Positions 33,658 through 43,974 are shown, numbered from the stretch's first letter. The stretch: DNA of 64,000 nucleotides from CAMAVH01 sp035714115 (GCA_035714115.1 DASTMO010000080.1:7442-71441), one strand, 5' to 3'. Notes: generated from the sequence alone by a model not told the origin. Program-made: numbers and translations.

Positions 33658-34710
33658 GTGAAAGCCATCGTCATCCATGAATACGGCGCCCCCGACGTTC
33701 TGAAATACGAGACCGTCCCCGATCCCGAGCCGCGCGACAACGAAGTCCGCATCAAGATCCACGCCGCCACCGTAAACATCACGCTCGACGTGATGGTGCG
33801 CCAGGGCAAGCAGACCCATCGCGGCATCACCCTGCCGCTGATTCCCGGCGTCGATTGCGCCGGCATCATCGACAAGGTCGGCAAGAACGTGAAGCGCTGG
33901 AAGGTCGGCGATCATATCGCCGCCGCCGGCCGCATGCCGCTCGACGACGTGCCGGAAAGCGCCGACTTCGACGCCTACGGCTATGACGGCCCGACCGGCA
34001 TGATGGGCATCAAGCGCCCCGGCGGCTTCGCCGAGATGATCTGCGTGCCCGCCGCCACCGGCGACAAGCTGCCGAAGAACCTCGACTTCCGCGAGGCCGC
34101 CGTCATCGGCCGCCATTGCCCGACCGCCTGGAATCTGCTCGTCAACGTCGCCAAGCTGCAGCCCGGCGAATGGGTGATGATCATGGGCGCGACCGGCAAT
34201 CTCGGCTCCATCGGCATCCAGATCGCTAAGCATGTGATCGGCGCGAAGGTCATTGCGGTCGCCGGCTCGCGCGAACGCGCAGACTATGGCCTGACTGTCG
34301 GGGCCGATTACGCGCTGGATTCCTCGACGCAAGATCTCGTCGCCGAGGTGAAGAAGATCACCGGCGGCAAGGGCGTCAACGTGCTCTACGACAACATCGC
34401 CAATCCCGAGGTGCTGCCGAAGGCCTTCCACTGCCTCGGCATGAACGGCCGCCTCGTCACGGCCGGCGCCCATGGCGGGCCGAACGCGATGATCGATTTC
34501 TTCCATCTCTACGACAACAAGATCACCATCTACGGCATGCCCGGCCATGATCCGGCCGACCGGCCGAAATGCTACCAGGCCGCCGCCGACGGCAAGATCA
34601 AGGTGAAGATCGCCCATATCCTGCCGCTGTCGAAGGCCGCCGAGGCCCACCGCATGATCGAAAGCAGCCCGAGCGTCGGCAAGATCGTCCTCGATCCCAC
34701 GCTCGGCTGA
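33658..34710 (+). CDS. MDR-superfamily NAD(P)-dependent (quinone-oxidoreductase-like) dehydrogenase
   Basis: A 350-residue medium-chain reductase starting with GTG at 33658. The GroES-like N-terminal domain (about 1-130) contains PGVDCAG; the Rossmann domain has MIMGATGNLGSIGIQIAK (about 180-195) as its nucleotide loop. The four-Cys structural zinc lobe of alcohol dehydrogenases is absent. The catalytic zinc ligands are also not recognisable, so it belongs with the zinc-free quinone oxidoreductase/enoyl reductase-like members. It is third in a TauD/FAH/MDR series and ends at a strong terminator at 34728-34767. The substrate is unknown. Confidence 0.88.
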   Translation: MKAIVIHEYGAPDVLKYETVPDPEPRDNEVRIKIHAATVNITLDVMVRQGKQTHRGITLPLIPGVDCAGIIDKVGKNVKRWKVGDHIAAAGRMPLDDVPESADFDAYGYDGPTGMMGIKRPGGFAEMICVPAATGDKLPKNLDFREAAVIGRHCPTAWNLLVNVAKLQPGEWVMIMGATGNLGSIGIQIAKHVIGAKVIAVAGSRERADYGLTVGADYALDSSTQDLVAEVKKITGGKGVNVLYDNIANPEVLPKAFHCLGMNGRLVTAGAHGGPNAMIDFFHLYDNKITIYGMPGHDPADRPKCYQAAADGKIKVKIAHILPLSKAAEAHRMIESSPSVGKIVLDPTLG

Positions 34711-34727
34711 GCCGCCTAGGAAGAAAT

Positions 34728-34767
34728 TACGCCCGCCGGTGATCCAACCTCTCCGGCGGGCGTATTT
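34728..34767 (+). terminator. Intrinsic terminator
   Basis: TACGCCCGCCGG and CCGGCGGGCGTA, a perfect 12-base stem with a 13-base loop, followed by TTT. It separates the MDR gene from folE. Confidence 0.82.
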
Positions 34768-34823
34768 CATTTCAGGCTGGGACGATCGTCCCCGCTGTCC
34801 CATCTTCCCCCGTGAGGACCGCC

Positions 34824-35486
34824 ATGGACGATTCCCAGCCGTTTTCCCTGCTCGAACGCGACGACGAGCGCCAGACCGCCGCCGCGCCGCGCCGCAAATC
34901 CAAGCCGGCCGCGCCGCGCAAGCCGACCCGCGACGAAGCCGAAGCCGCCGTGCGCACCCTGCTGCGCTGGGCCGGGGACGACCCGACGCGCGAAGGCCTG
35001 ATCGGCACACCGGACCGCGTCGTGCGCTCCTATGAGGAATTCTTCGCCGGCTACGAGGTCGATCCCAAATCGATCCTGGCGCGCACCTTCGAAGAGACCG
35101 ACGGCTACGACGAAATGGTCGTGCTGCGCGACATCCGCTTCGAAAGCCATTGCGAGCACCACCTCGTGCCGATCATCGGCAAGGCGCATATCGGCTACCT
35201 GCCGAACAAGCGCGTCGTCGGCATCAGCAAGCTCGCGCGCGTGCTCGAAGCCTACGCCAAGCGCCTGCAGATCCAGGAAAAGATGACCTCACAGATCGCC
35301 AACACGATCAACGACGTGCTGCAGCCGCGCGGCGTCGCCGTCGTCATCGAAGCCTCCCATCAATGCATGACGACGCGCGGCGTGCACAAACCCGGCGTCG
35401 CCATGGTGACCAGCAAGATGCTGGGCGTGTTCCGCAGCGACGACAAGACCCGCCGCGAATTCCTGTCGATGATCCGCGGCGAATAG
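34824..35486 (+). CDS. folE: GTP cyclohydrolase I
   Basis: FolE converts GTP to dihydroneopterin triphosphate, the first step to folate (and tetrahydrobiopterin). The 220-residue protein has a Lys/Arg/Pro-rich N-terminal extension (about 18-36), then a canonical domain. ESHCEHHLVP carries zinc ligand Cys and the catalytic His, and HQCMTTRGV the second Cys and the active-site residues. The ATG at 34824 has GAGGA at 34813-34817, which excludes the GTG at 34812. Five bases later an SDR gene begins, suggesting co-transcription. A pteridine-linked role for that partner is possible but unproven. Confidence 0.97.
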   Translation: MDDSQPFSLLERDDERQTAAAPRRKSKPAAPRKPTRDEAEAAVRTLLRWAGDDPTREGLIGTPDRVVRSYEEFFAGYEVDPKSILARTFEETDGYDEMVVLRDIRFESHCEHHLVPIIGKAHIGYLPNKRVVGISKLARVLEAYAKRLQIQEKMTSQIANTINDVLQPRGVAVVIEASHQCMTTRGVHKPGVAMVTSKMLGVFRSDDKTRREFLSMIRGE

Positions 35487-35491
35487 CCGGC

Positions 35492-36208
35492 GTGGCCGCG
35501 CCCGTCCTGATTTTCGGCGCGACCGGCGGCGTCGGCGGCGCCCTCGCCCGCCGCCTCGCGGCCGATGGGCGTTCGCTGCATTTGGCCGGGCGCGACAGCG
35601 AAGCCCTAGCGGCTCTCGCAACGGAGATCGGAGCGGCGGCAACGCCCTTCGACGCTCTCGACGAAGCCAGTATCGCCGGCGCCGTTCGCGATGCCGGAGG
35701 CGAGCTTTCCGGGCTCGCCTTTTGCGTCGGCTCCATCCTCGTCAAGCCGCTCGCGCGCAGCAGCGCCGAAGAGATGCTCGCCGCCTATCGCCTGAATGCG
35801 ATCGCGCCGATGATCGCCCTGCGCGAAGCCGCGCCGGCCTTGGCCGCCGGGGAAGGCGCTGCCGTGCTGTTCTCCAGCGTCGCCGCCGGCACCGGCTTTT
35901 CGGGTCACGCGGTGATCGGCAGCGCCAAGGCCGCCGTCGAAGGGCTGGCGCGTTCCGCCGCAGCGGAACTGGCACCCAAAATCCGCGTCAATTGCATCGC
36001 CCCGAGCCTGATGCAAACCAAGATGGCCGCGCTGATGACCGGCAACGAAGCGCTCGCCAAGGGCATCGCCAAGCTGCATCCCCTGAAGCGTCTGGGCGAA
36101 GCCGAGGATGCCGCCGCCCTCGCCGCGTTTCTGCTATCCCCGGCCGCTGGCTGGATCACCGGCCAAGTCATCGGCGTCGATGGCGGGCGCTCCCGGCTGA
36201 CCTGTTAG
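35492..36208 (+). CDS. Atypical short-chain dehydrogenase/reductase lacking the catalytic tyrosine
   Basis: A 238-residue SDR starting at GTG 35492, five bases after folE. The nucleotide loop GATGGVGGALA is at about residues 9-19 and the catalytic-loop Ser is present (LFSSVAAG). In the YxxxK position the tyrosine is replaced by isoleucine (VIGSAK), while the lysine is kept. It ends with a typical RVNCIAPSLMQTKMA and GQVIGVDGG. Without the tyrosine a normal reductase mechanism is unlikely; I recall related SDRs with the same I-to-K pattern in other proteobacteria, so it may be a conserved subgroup with altered chemistry or a binding role. Confidence 0.85.
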   Translation: MAAPVLIFGATGGVGGALARRLAADGRSLHLAGRDSEALAALATEIGAAATPFDALDEASIAGAVRDAGGELSGLAFCVGSILVKPLARSSAEEMLAAYRLNAIAPMIALREAAPALAAGEGAAVLFSSVAAGTGFSGHAVIGSAKAAVEGLARSAAAELAPKIRVNCIAPSLMQTKMAALMTGNEALAKGIAKLHPLKRLGEAEDAAALAAFLLSPAAGWITGQVIGVDGGRSRLTC

Positions 36209-36279
36209 GCCTCCGCAGGCCAGCTTCTAAGCCCTTGTCGTTGCCAGGGTTTTTCCCGGAGATTTGGCCCATTCCAGGC

Positions 36280-36308
36280 TTGACTCTCGGCCTCTGAAAG
36301 CCGATTTA
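36280..36308 (+). promoter_or_regulatory. Candidate sigma-70 promoter of the suf operon
   Basis: TTGACT (36280-36285) and GATTTA (36303-36308) with a 17-base spacer. The -10 is weak, as expected for an activated or repressed promoter. It lies immediately upstream of the palindrome at 36311-36339. Confidence 0.45.
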
Positions 36309-36310
36309 CT

Positions 36311-36339
36311 GCATATCAGACTAAATTGGTCCGATATGC
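36311..36339. promoter_or_regulatory. Rrf2-type operator palindrome upstream of the suf operon
   Basis: A 29-base near-perfect palindrome: the arms GCATATC and GATATGC are exact, and the inner GAC/GTC pairs also match, with A/T at the centre. It starts two bases after the candidate -10, so bound protein would block transcription. The most likely binder is the Rrf2 regulator encoded 60 bases downstream. Confidence 0.72.
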
Positions 36340-36398
36340 TGAGAACGGCTCGCAAATGAGCCTTTTCGCTGGTCGGACATCGTCATGCAGGTCCGCCG

Positions 36399-36851
36399 AT
36401 GATCCGCCTGAGCAAGCTGTCCGACTATGCCGTCCTCCTCATGAGCCGCATGGCCCATGCGCCGGACGCGGTGCATAACGCCGTCGATCTGGCCCAGCAC
36501 AGCGGCGTGCCGACGCCGACCGTGAGCAAGCTGCTCGCCACCCTGACGCGCGGCGGCCTCCTCACCTCCGTGCGCGGCGCCAAGGGCGGCTACAGCCTTG
36601 CCAAACCGGCGCGCAGCATCACCGTCGCGGCGATCATCGAAGCCATCGACGGCCCCATCGCCATCACCAGCTGTCTGGAAAATCCCGGCGCTTGCGGCGT
36701 CGAAACGCTCTGCTCCTCGCGCAACGGCTGGGCCACTATCAACCGCGCGATCAGCGGCGCCCTTGAGGGCGTGACGCTGGCCGATCTCGCTGCGCCGATC
36801 ATGTTCCCCGCCCCCGTTCGCCCGATCCCGGCAAACGAGAGCGTGGCGTAA
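36399..36851 (+). CDS. Rrf2-family Fe-S cluster-responsive regulator (IscR/SufR-like)
   Basis: A 150-residue Rrf2 protein. The winged helix-turn-helix spans about residues 1-70, with SGVPTPTVSKLLATL as recognition helix region and RGAKGGYSLA as wing. Three Cys at 92, 99 and 105 reproduce the IscR cluster ligands (92, 98, 104 in E. coli). It therefore probably binds an Fe-S cluster and adjusts suf expression to cluster demand. It is the first gene of the suf set, ten bases before sufB. The palindrome at 36311-36339 is its likely operator. Confidence 0.93.
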   Translation: MIRLSKLSDYAVLLMSRMAHAPDAVHNAVDLAQHSGVPTPTVSKLLATLTRGGLLTSVRGAKGGYSLAKPARSITVAAIIEAIDGPIAITSCLENPGACGVETLCSSRNGWATINRAISGALEGVTLADLAAPIMFPAPVRPIPANESVA

Positions 36852-36860
36852 GGAGCTTCC

Positions 36861-38315
<1,455 letters not shown>

Positions 38316-38327
38316 CCGGAGTCCGTC

Positions 38328-39077
<750 letters not shown>

Positions 39078-39087
39078 GGAAGAGGAC

Positions 39088-40440
39088 ATGAGCGGCGCGG
39101 TCGCCATACAGAGCAAGCAGATGGGCGTGGCGGAAGACTATCTCGGCCAATATGCGGCGCTGCGCCGCAGCCTGCCGGGCGCGGACTTGCCTTGGCTCGC
39201 CAGCCTGCGAGACGGCGCGGCGGCGCGTTTCCAGACGCACGGCCTGCCGACCAGCGCGCTGGAGGCCTGGAAATTCACCCATCTCGACCGCCTGGCCAAG
39301 CGCGTCTATGCGGCGGTCGCCGATGAAGCGAAGGTCACGACCGAACAGATCGCGCATTTCCGCTTCGCCGGCCTGTGCGAAATCCTGCTCGTCTTCGTCG
39401 ACGGCCGCTTCCGCGCCGATCTGTCCGATCCGCAGCTCGGCGATGCCGGCGCGCTGCCCAAAGGCGTCAGCGTCATGAGCCTCGCCCGCGCGCTCGCGAA
39501 AACGCCCGATCTGGTGCGCGCCCATCTCGCCGGCCCCGAGGCCGATCCTGCCCAGGCGCTCGCCGCGCTCAACTTGGCGCTCTCTGGTGACGGCGCCGTG
39601 ATCCATCTCGCCGCGAATGCCAAGCTCGACCAGCCGTTGCACTTGCTGCATTTGAGCAGCACGGACGGCGCGGCCAGCCATTTGCGCCATCTCGTCATCG
39701 CCGAAAGCGGCAGCGCCGCCACCGTCGTCGAAACCTTCGCCGCGCTTGCGCCGCAGGCTGCCGCCTGGACCAATGTCGTCACGCAAGTGTCCATCGCTGA
39801 AGATGCCACTCTGCGCCACTACAAGTTGCAAGCTGAAAGCGCCGACGTGAGCCACACCAGCGCCAGCGACGTGACGCTGGCGGCCCGAGCGCGCTACGAC
39901 AGCTTCGCCTTCGCCGCCGGCGGGGCTTTCTCGCGCCATGAAGTGCGCGCCAAACTGACCGGCGACGAAGCCGTCGCCACGCTCAACGGCGTGGTGCTTG
40001 GCCGCGACCGCCAGATGCATGCCCAGCGCACCGATGTGGCGCACCATGCGCTGAACACGACTCTGTCGGAGACCTACAAGAGCGTGCTCGACGGCCGCGC
40101 CCACGGGGCGTTCCTCGGCAAGATCCATGTCGCGCCCGGCGCGCGCGGCACCGACGCGCAGCAGTCGAACCGCAACCTGCTGCTCTCCGATCATGCCGTC
40201 GCCGACACCAAGCCCGAGTTGGAGATCTATGCCGACGACGTGAAATGCGCCCATGGCGCGACCGTCGGCGATCTCGAGCGCGAACCATTGTTTTATCTGC
40301 GCGCGCGCGGCATCGGCGAAACCGAGGCCCGCGCTCTGCTGATCGAGGCATTCGCCGCCGAACTGATCGACCGCATCGCCGACGAGCCGGCGCGCGCCCA
40401 TTTCCGCAACCAGCTCACGCATTGGCTAGAACAAAAATGA
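39088..40440 (+). CDS. sufD: Fe-S cluster assembly protein SufD
   Basis: SufD is the SufB paralogue that completes the SufBC2D complex and helps iron entry. It has 450 residues. The N-terminal helices include SALEAWKFTHLDRL, a SufD hallmark (W-K-x-T). The right-handed beta helix follows, ending in GVTxD-like CAHGATVGDLE, a conserved His-containing loop (ECAHGAT in many SufD) and FYLRARGIGETEARALL. The ATG at 39088 has GGAAGAGGA before it; longer in-frame starts overlap sufC and are rejected. Confidence 0.95.
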   Translation: MSGAVAIQSKQMGVAEDYLGQYAALRRSLPGADLPWLASLRDGAAARFQTHGLPTSALEAWKFTHLDRLAKRVYAAVADEAKVTTEQIAHFRFAGLCEILLVFVDGRFRADLSDPQLGDAGALPKGVSVMSLARALAKTPDLVRAHLAGPEADPAQALAALNLALSGDGAVIHLAANAKLDQPLHLLHLSSTDGAASHLRHLVIAESGSAATVVETFAALAPQAAAWTNVVTQVSIAEDATLRHYKLQAESADVSHTSASDVTLAARARYDSFAFAAGGAFSRHEVRAKLTGDEAVATLNGVVLGRDRQMHAQRTDVAHHALNTTLSETYKSVLDGRAHGAFLGKIHVAPGARGTDAQQSNRNLLLSDHAVADTKPELEIYADDVKCAHGATVGDLEREPLFYLRARGIGETEARALLIEAFAAELIDRIADEPARAHFRNQLTHWLEQK

Positions 40441-40453
40441 GGCTGGAGCAAAA

Positions 40454-41698
40454 ATGAACACAAAACCAGCCATCATCCCGAACTTCGACGTCGAGGCGCT
40501 GCGCCAGGAATTCCCGATTCTGGCGCGCGAGATCAACGGCAAGCCGCTCGTGTTTCTCGATTCCGCCGCCAGCGCGCAGAAGCCGCGCGTGGTGCTGGAA
40601 AGCCTGCGCAAGACCTACGAAGAAGAATATGCCAACGTCCATCGCGGCGTTTATTGGCTGAGCGCGACGGCGACCAAGAATTACGAAGGCGTGCGCAAGA
40701 AGCTGAAGTCCTACTTCAACGCCAAGGACGAGCGCGAGTTCGTCTTCACCAAGGGCACCACCGAAGGCATCAACCTGGTGGCGCAGAGCTGGGGCCGCGC
40801 CTTCCTGAAGTCTGGCGACGAAGTGCTCATCACCGCGCTCGAGCACCATTCGAACATCGTGCCCTGGCAGATGCTGCGCGATCAGATCGGCATCAAGCTG
40901 GTCGTCGCCCCCATCGACAGCAACGGCAATTTAATCTGGGCCGAATTCGAGAAGCGGCTCTCGGCCAAGACCAAGCTCGTCTCCGTCGCCCATGTCTCGA
41001 ACGCGCTCGGCACCATTCTGCCCATCGAGAAGATCGTGCGCGCCGGCCATGCCGTCGGCGCCAAGGTGCTGATCGACGGCGCTCAAGGCGCGCCGCATGC
41101 CCGCGTCGACCTGCGGGCGCTCGATGCCGATTTCTACGCCTTCTCCGGCCACAAGCTTTACGGGCCCACCGGCACCGGCGCGCTGTGGGGCAAGAAGGCT
41201 TTGCTCGACGCCATGCCGCCCTGGCAGGGCGGCGGCGACATGATCAAATCGGTTTCCTTCGAGAAAACCGATTACGCCGATGTGCCCGCCAAGTTCGAGG
41301 CCGGCACGCCGAACATTGCCGACGTCATCGCCATGGGCGCGGCGATCGACTGGCTCGCGGCCCTGCCGTGGGACGCCATCGAGGCCCATGAAGCCGACGT
41401 GCTGGCCTATGGCACCGCCCAGCTCAAGGCCATCCCCGGCCTGCGCCTGATCGGCGAGGCCGACCACAAGGCCGGCGTCATGTCCTTCGTGCTCGAGGGG
41501 GTGCATCCGCACGACATCGGCACCATATTGGATCAACAGGGAGTCTCGGTCCGCGCCGGCAACCACTGCGCCGAGCCGGTGATGGAATTCTTCGGCGTTC
41601 CGGGCACGGCCCGCGCCTCCCTCGGCATGTACAGCACCCGCGCGGACATGGACGCCCTGGCGGCGGCCATCCGCAAGGTGCAGGAGATTTTCGCCTGA
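40454..41698 (+). CDS. sufS: Group II cysteine desulfurase SufS
   Basis: SufS removes sulfur from cysteine as a persulfide, using PLP. It has 414 residues. The PLP-binding Lys is Lys234 in SGHKLYGPTG, and the catalytic Cys is Cys372 in RAGNHCAEP. The short active-site loop marks group II (SufS) rather than IscS. The stop overlaps the sufU start by one base (TGATG), so they are translationally coupled, fitting SufU as its sulfur acceptor. Confidence 0.97.
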   Translation: MNTKPAIIPNFDVEALRQEFPILAREINGKPLVFLDSAASAQKPRVVLESLRKTYEEEYANVHRGVYWLSATATKNYEGVRKKLKSYFNAKDEREFVFTKGTTEGINLVAQSWGRAFLKSGDEVLITALEHHSNIVPWQMLRDQIGIKLVVAPIDSNGNLIWAEFEKRLSAKTKLVSVAHVSNALGTILPIEKIVRAGHAVGAKVLIDGAQGAPHARVDLRALDADFYAFSGHKLYGPTGTGALWGKKALLDAMPPWQGGGDMIKSVSFEKTDYADVPAKFEAGTPNIADVIAMGAAIDWLAALPWDAIEAHEADVLAYGTAQLKAIPGLRLIGEADHKAGVMSFVLEGVHPHDIGTILDQQGVSVRAGNHCAEPVMEFFGVPGTARASLGMYSTRADMDALAAAIRKVQEIFA

Positions 41699-42159
41699 TG
41701 TCCGACCTGCGCGATCTCTACCAGGAAGTGATCCTGGACCATTCGAAGAAGCCGCGGAATTTCGGCCCGCTCGACGCCGCCAATCACGAAGCGAAGGGCC
41801 ACAATCCGCTGTGCGGCGACCGCGTCACCGTATTCCTGCAGGTCGGCGACAACGGCCTGGTCAACGACGCCCACTTCCAGGGATCGGGCTGCGCCATCTC
41901 CATGGCCTCAGCCTCGCTGATGACCGAGTTGGTGAAAGGCAAGACCGAGGCCGAAGCCAAGGCCTTGTTCGGCAAGTTCCACGCCATCGTTACGGGCGAG
42001 GACGAGCCTGCCGGTGATGTCAGCGCCGACGATATGGATCGTCTGGAGCCGCTGACCGGCGTGAAGGAATTCCCGATGCGCGTGAAATGCGCCACCCTGC
42101 CCTGGCATACCTTCGTCGCCGCCATCGACGACAAGAAGACTCCAGTCGTGACTGAGTGA
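41698..42159 (+). CDS. sufU: SufU-type zinc-dependent sulfurtransferase
   Basis: SufU accepts persulfide sulfur from SufS by a zinc-ligand swap. The 153-residue protein has the three Cys at 39, 65 and 131 plus Asp41, matching the zinc site of Bacillus SufU (Cys41, Asp43, Cys66, Cys128). The 66-residue gap between Cys65 and Cys131 includes the SufU-specific insertion (GEDEPAGDVSADD region) absent from IscU. There is no SufE gene in the operon, consistent with SufU replacing it. It overlaps sufS by one base. Confidence 0.92.
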   Translation: MSDLRDLYQEVILDHSKKPRNFGPLDAANHEAKGHNPLCGDRVTVFLQVGDNGLVNDAHFQGSGCAISMASASLMTELVKGKTEAEAKALFGKFHAIVTGEDEPAGDVSADDMDRLEPLTGVKEFPMRVKCATLPWHTFVAAIDDKKTPVVTE

Positions 42160-42170
42160 GCGGTGACAGA

Positions 42171-42551
42171 ATGAGCGAAGAAACCAAGATCGATACAGTC
42201 GCCGAGACGCCTGCGCTGGCCACCGCCGATGCCAACGGCGATGACGGCCTGTCGCTCGCCGACAAGGTCGTGCGTGTGCTCAACACGATCCACGATCCGG
42301 AAATTCCGGTGAACATCTACGAACTCGGCCTGGTCTATGACGTTGACGTGGCCCAGGACGGCGAAGTGAACATCACCATGACGCTGACGACGCCGAACTG
42401 CCCGGTCGCCGGCTCGATGCCCGCCGAGGTCGAAACCAAGGTCGGCGCCATCGAAGGCGTGACCAAGGCGCACGTCAATCTCGTGTGGGAGCCGACCTGG
42501 ACGCCCGAGCGCATGTCCGAAGCGGCGAAACTGGAATTGGGTTGGCTCTAA
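42171..42551 (+). CDS. sufT: SufT / MIP18-family (DUF59) Fe-S maturation protein
   Basis: A 126-residue protein with a Ser/Thr/Ala-rich N-terminal tail and a DUF59 domain from about residue 30. It has the DPEIPVNIYELGLVYD start, the conserved Cys in TTPNCPVAGS and a late HVNLVWEPTWTPERM. SufT helps cluster delivery or maturation under high demand. The ATG at 42171 is preferred over one at 42156 because it is family-length and the spacing to the purine-rich stretch is better. It lies 11 bases after sufU. Confidence 0.93.
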   Translation: MSEETKIDTVAETPALATADANGDDGLSLADKVVRVLNTIHDPEIPVNIYELGLVYDVDVAQDGEVNITMTLTTPNCPVAGSMPAEVETKVGAIEGVTKAHVNLVWEPTWTPERMSEAAKLELGWL

Positions 42552-42568
42552 GCCATCAGGAGCGAAGC

Positions 42569-42952
42569 ATGAGCACTGTCGAAAGCAATGCGAACACGCC
42601 GAAGCCGACTGCGCGCCCGCGCCCCAAGCCGGTGACGCTGACCGACGCCGCGGCGGAGCGCATCAGCGCCATCATCGCCAAGAGCGACGGCAAAGCGACG
42701 ATGCTGAAGATCAGCGTCGATTCCAAGGGCTGCTCGGGCCATTCCTACGTGCTCGATTACGCCAATGTCGCCGGCCCGCTCGACGAAAAGGTCGAGGACA
42801 AAGGCGTGACCATTCTGATCGATCCGAAGGCCGCCCTCTTTATCTTCGGCACCGAAATCGATTACGTGACGGAAAAGCTGAAGTCCGGCTTCACCTTCAA
42901 GAATCCGAACGAAACGGGGCGCTGCGGCTGCGGCGAGAGCTTCTCGGTCTAA
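42569..42952 (+). CDS. sufA: A-type Fe-S carrier protein (SufA/HesB/IscA family)
   Basis: A 127-residue A-type carrier that takes clusters from the scaffold to apoproteins. The Pro/Lys/Arg-rich N-terminus (1-25) is followed by the HesB domain: VTLTDAAAERI, KGCSGHSY with the first Cys ligand, and the C-terminal GRCGCGESF with the CxC pair. AGGAG lies before the ATG. It is the last gene of the suf operon, followed by the hairpin at 42980-43009. Confidence 0.95.
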   Translation: MSTVESNANTPKPTARPRPKPVTLTDAAAERISAIIAKSDGKATMLKISVDSKGCSGHSYVLDYANVAGPLDEKVEDKGVTILIDPKAALFIFGTEIDYVTEKLKSGFTFKNPNETGRCGCGESFSV

Positions 42953-42979
42953 ACCGGCGGCATTCCCTGACAAACATCA

Positions 42980-43009
42980 TTCACCCTCGGGCGCAAACCC
43001 GAGGGTGAA
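42980..43009. terminator. Stem-loop between suf operon and convergent hydrolase
   Basis: TTCACCCTCGGG and CCCGAGGGTGAA, a perfect 12-base stem with a six-base loop. No U run follows on either side, so termination may be inefficient or Rho-assisted. Its position between convergent genes suits a shared end signal. Confidence 0.6.
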
Positions 43010-43021
43010 TGCTATCAGGCG

Positions 43022-43921
43022 CTATTTCATGAAATCGACGAGAGCCGGAATCACCTGATCGGGCGCTTCGTCGATCAGCCAATGGCCCGAGCCTTTGACG
43101 ATAACTCCGGTGACGTTGCTGTCGACCAATTTTCCTTGGTCGATCAAGAATTGGCCGCCGGCCTTCTCCCCTGACAACACCAGCATCGGCATGGTCAGCT
43201 TGGTCTTGGCGAATTCGCCGAAGTCCTTGGCGTCTTGTTCGAAGTTGCGGAAATATTCGAAACCGGCAAACACCGCTCCAGGCTGGGCATAGGCTTGAGC
43301 ATAAAGCTGACGATCGGACTCGGAGATCGACTTCGTGCGGTCGGCAGCGAAATCGTTCCAGAAATGCTCGAGATAGATGCGTTCGCGCCCGGCAACGAGC
43401 TTAAGCGGCGTCTCGCCATAAAAATGGAAGTGCCACAAATCGCGCAGCAGCCACACTTTCGTCCAATCGCCGACGCCCGGCAGGAAAGCGTCCATCAGCG
43501 CGATGCGGTCGACTTCGGCCGGGTACTGCGCCGCATAGGCATAGGCGACCATCAGGCCGATATCATGACCGGCGATCTTCGTTTTCTTGATGCCGAGCGA
43601 GAGCGCCAGCTCGTGAATGTCCTTGGCCATGTTCTTCTTGTCATAGCCCGCCATGGGCTTGGCCGATGCGCCGTTGCCGCGCATGTCGGGAGCGACGACC
43701 AAATGCGTCTTGGCCAATTCGGTGATGAGCGGACGCCACATGTGGCTGGTCTGGCCGAAGCCGTGCAGCAGGATCACGGGCTCGCCCTGCCCGGCCGTCA
43801 GATAGCTGATCGTCGTGCCGTTGACCTCGGCCGATTTCGTCGTAATGGTCTGCGCGTTGGCGATGGTCACGGCAACCAGCGTCGTGACGGCGACCCCCGC
43901 CGCGATAATGCTGTTCATCAT
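43022..43921 (-). CDS. Exported alpha/beta hydrolase (epoxide hydrolase / haloalkane dehalogenase-like)
   Basis: A 299-residue protein with a signal peptide (cleavage near residue 24, ANA-QT), hence periplasmic. Hydrolase landmarks: HGFGQTSHMW (oxyanion HGxG-like), AGHDIGLMVAYA where the nucleophile is Asp as in epoxide hydrolases and dehalogenases, and GSGHWLIDE with the catalytic His. An Asp nucleophile argues against a simple esterase. ATG at 43921 with GGGGAAAG upstream; the next codon is also ATG. Divergent from a TetR gene, with a palindrome between them, so probably controlled by that regulator. Confidence 0.85.
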   Translation of the reverse strand: MMNSIIAAGVAVTTLVAVTIANAQTITTKSAEVNGTTISYLTAGQGEPVILLHGFGQTSHMWRPLITELAKTHLVVAPDMRGNGASAKPMAGYDKKNMAKDIHELALSLGIKKTKIAGHDIGLMVAYAYAAQYPAEVDRIALMDAFLPGVGDWTKVWLLRDLWHFHFYGETPLKLVAGRERIYLEHFWNDFAADRTKSISESDRQLYAQAYAQPGAVFAGFEYFRNFEQDAKDFGEFAKTKLTMPMLVLSGEKAGGQFLIDQGKLVDSNVTGVIVKGSGHWLIDEAPDQVIPALVDFMK

Positions 43922-43962
43922 GAACTTTCCCCTTCGATGGCGGGCATCCCGGCCCATTTATA

Positions 43963-43974
43963 TAACGATCATTA
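43963..43974. promoter_or_regulatory. Candidate TetR operator between hydrolase and TetR genes
   Basis: TAACGATCATTA is palindromic at all but one pair, with flanking TA/CA extending it to 16 bases. It lies in an A/T-rich stretch in the 154-base divergent region. The form resembles sites of small TetR repressors that control adjacent hydrolases. Confidence 0.55.
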
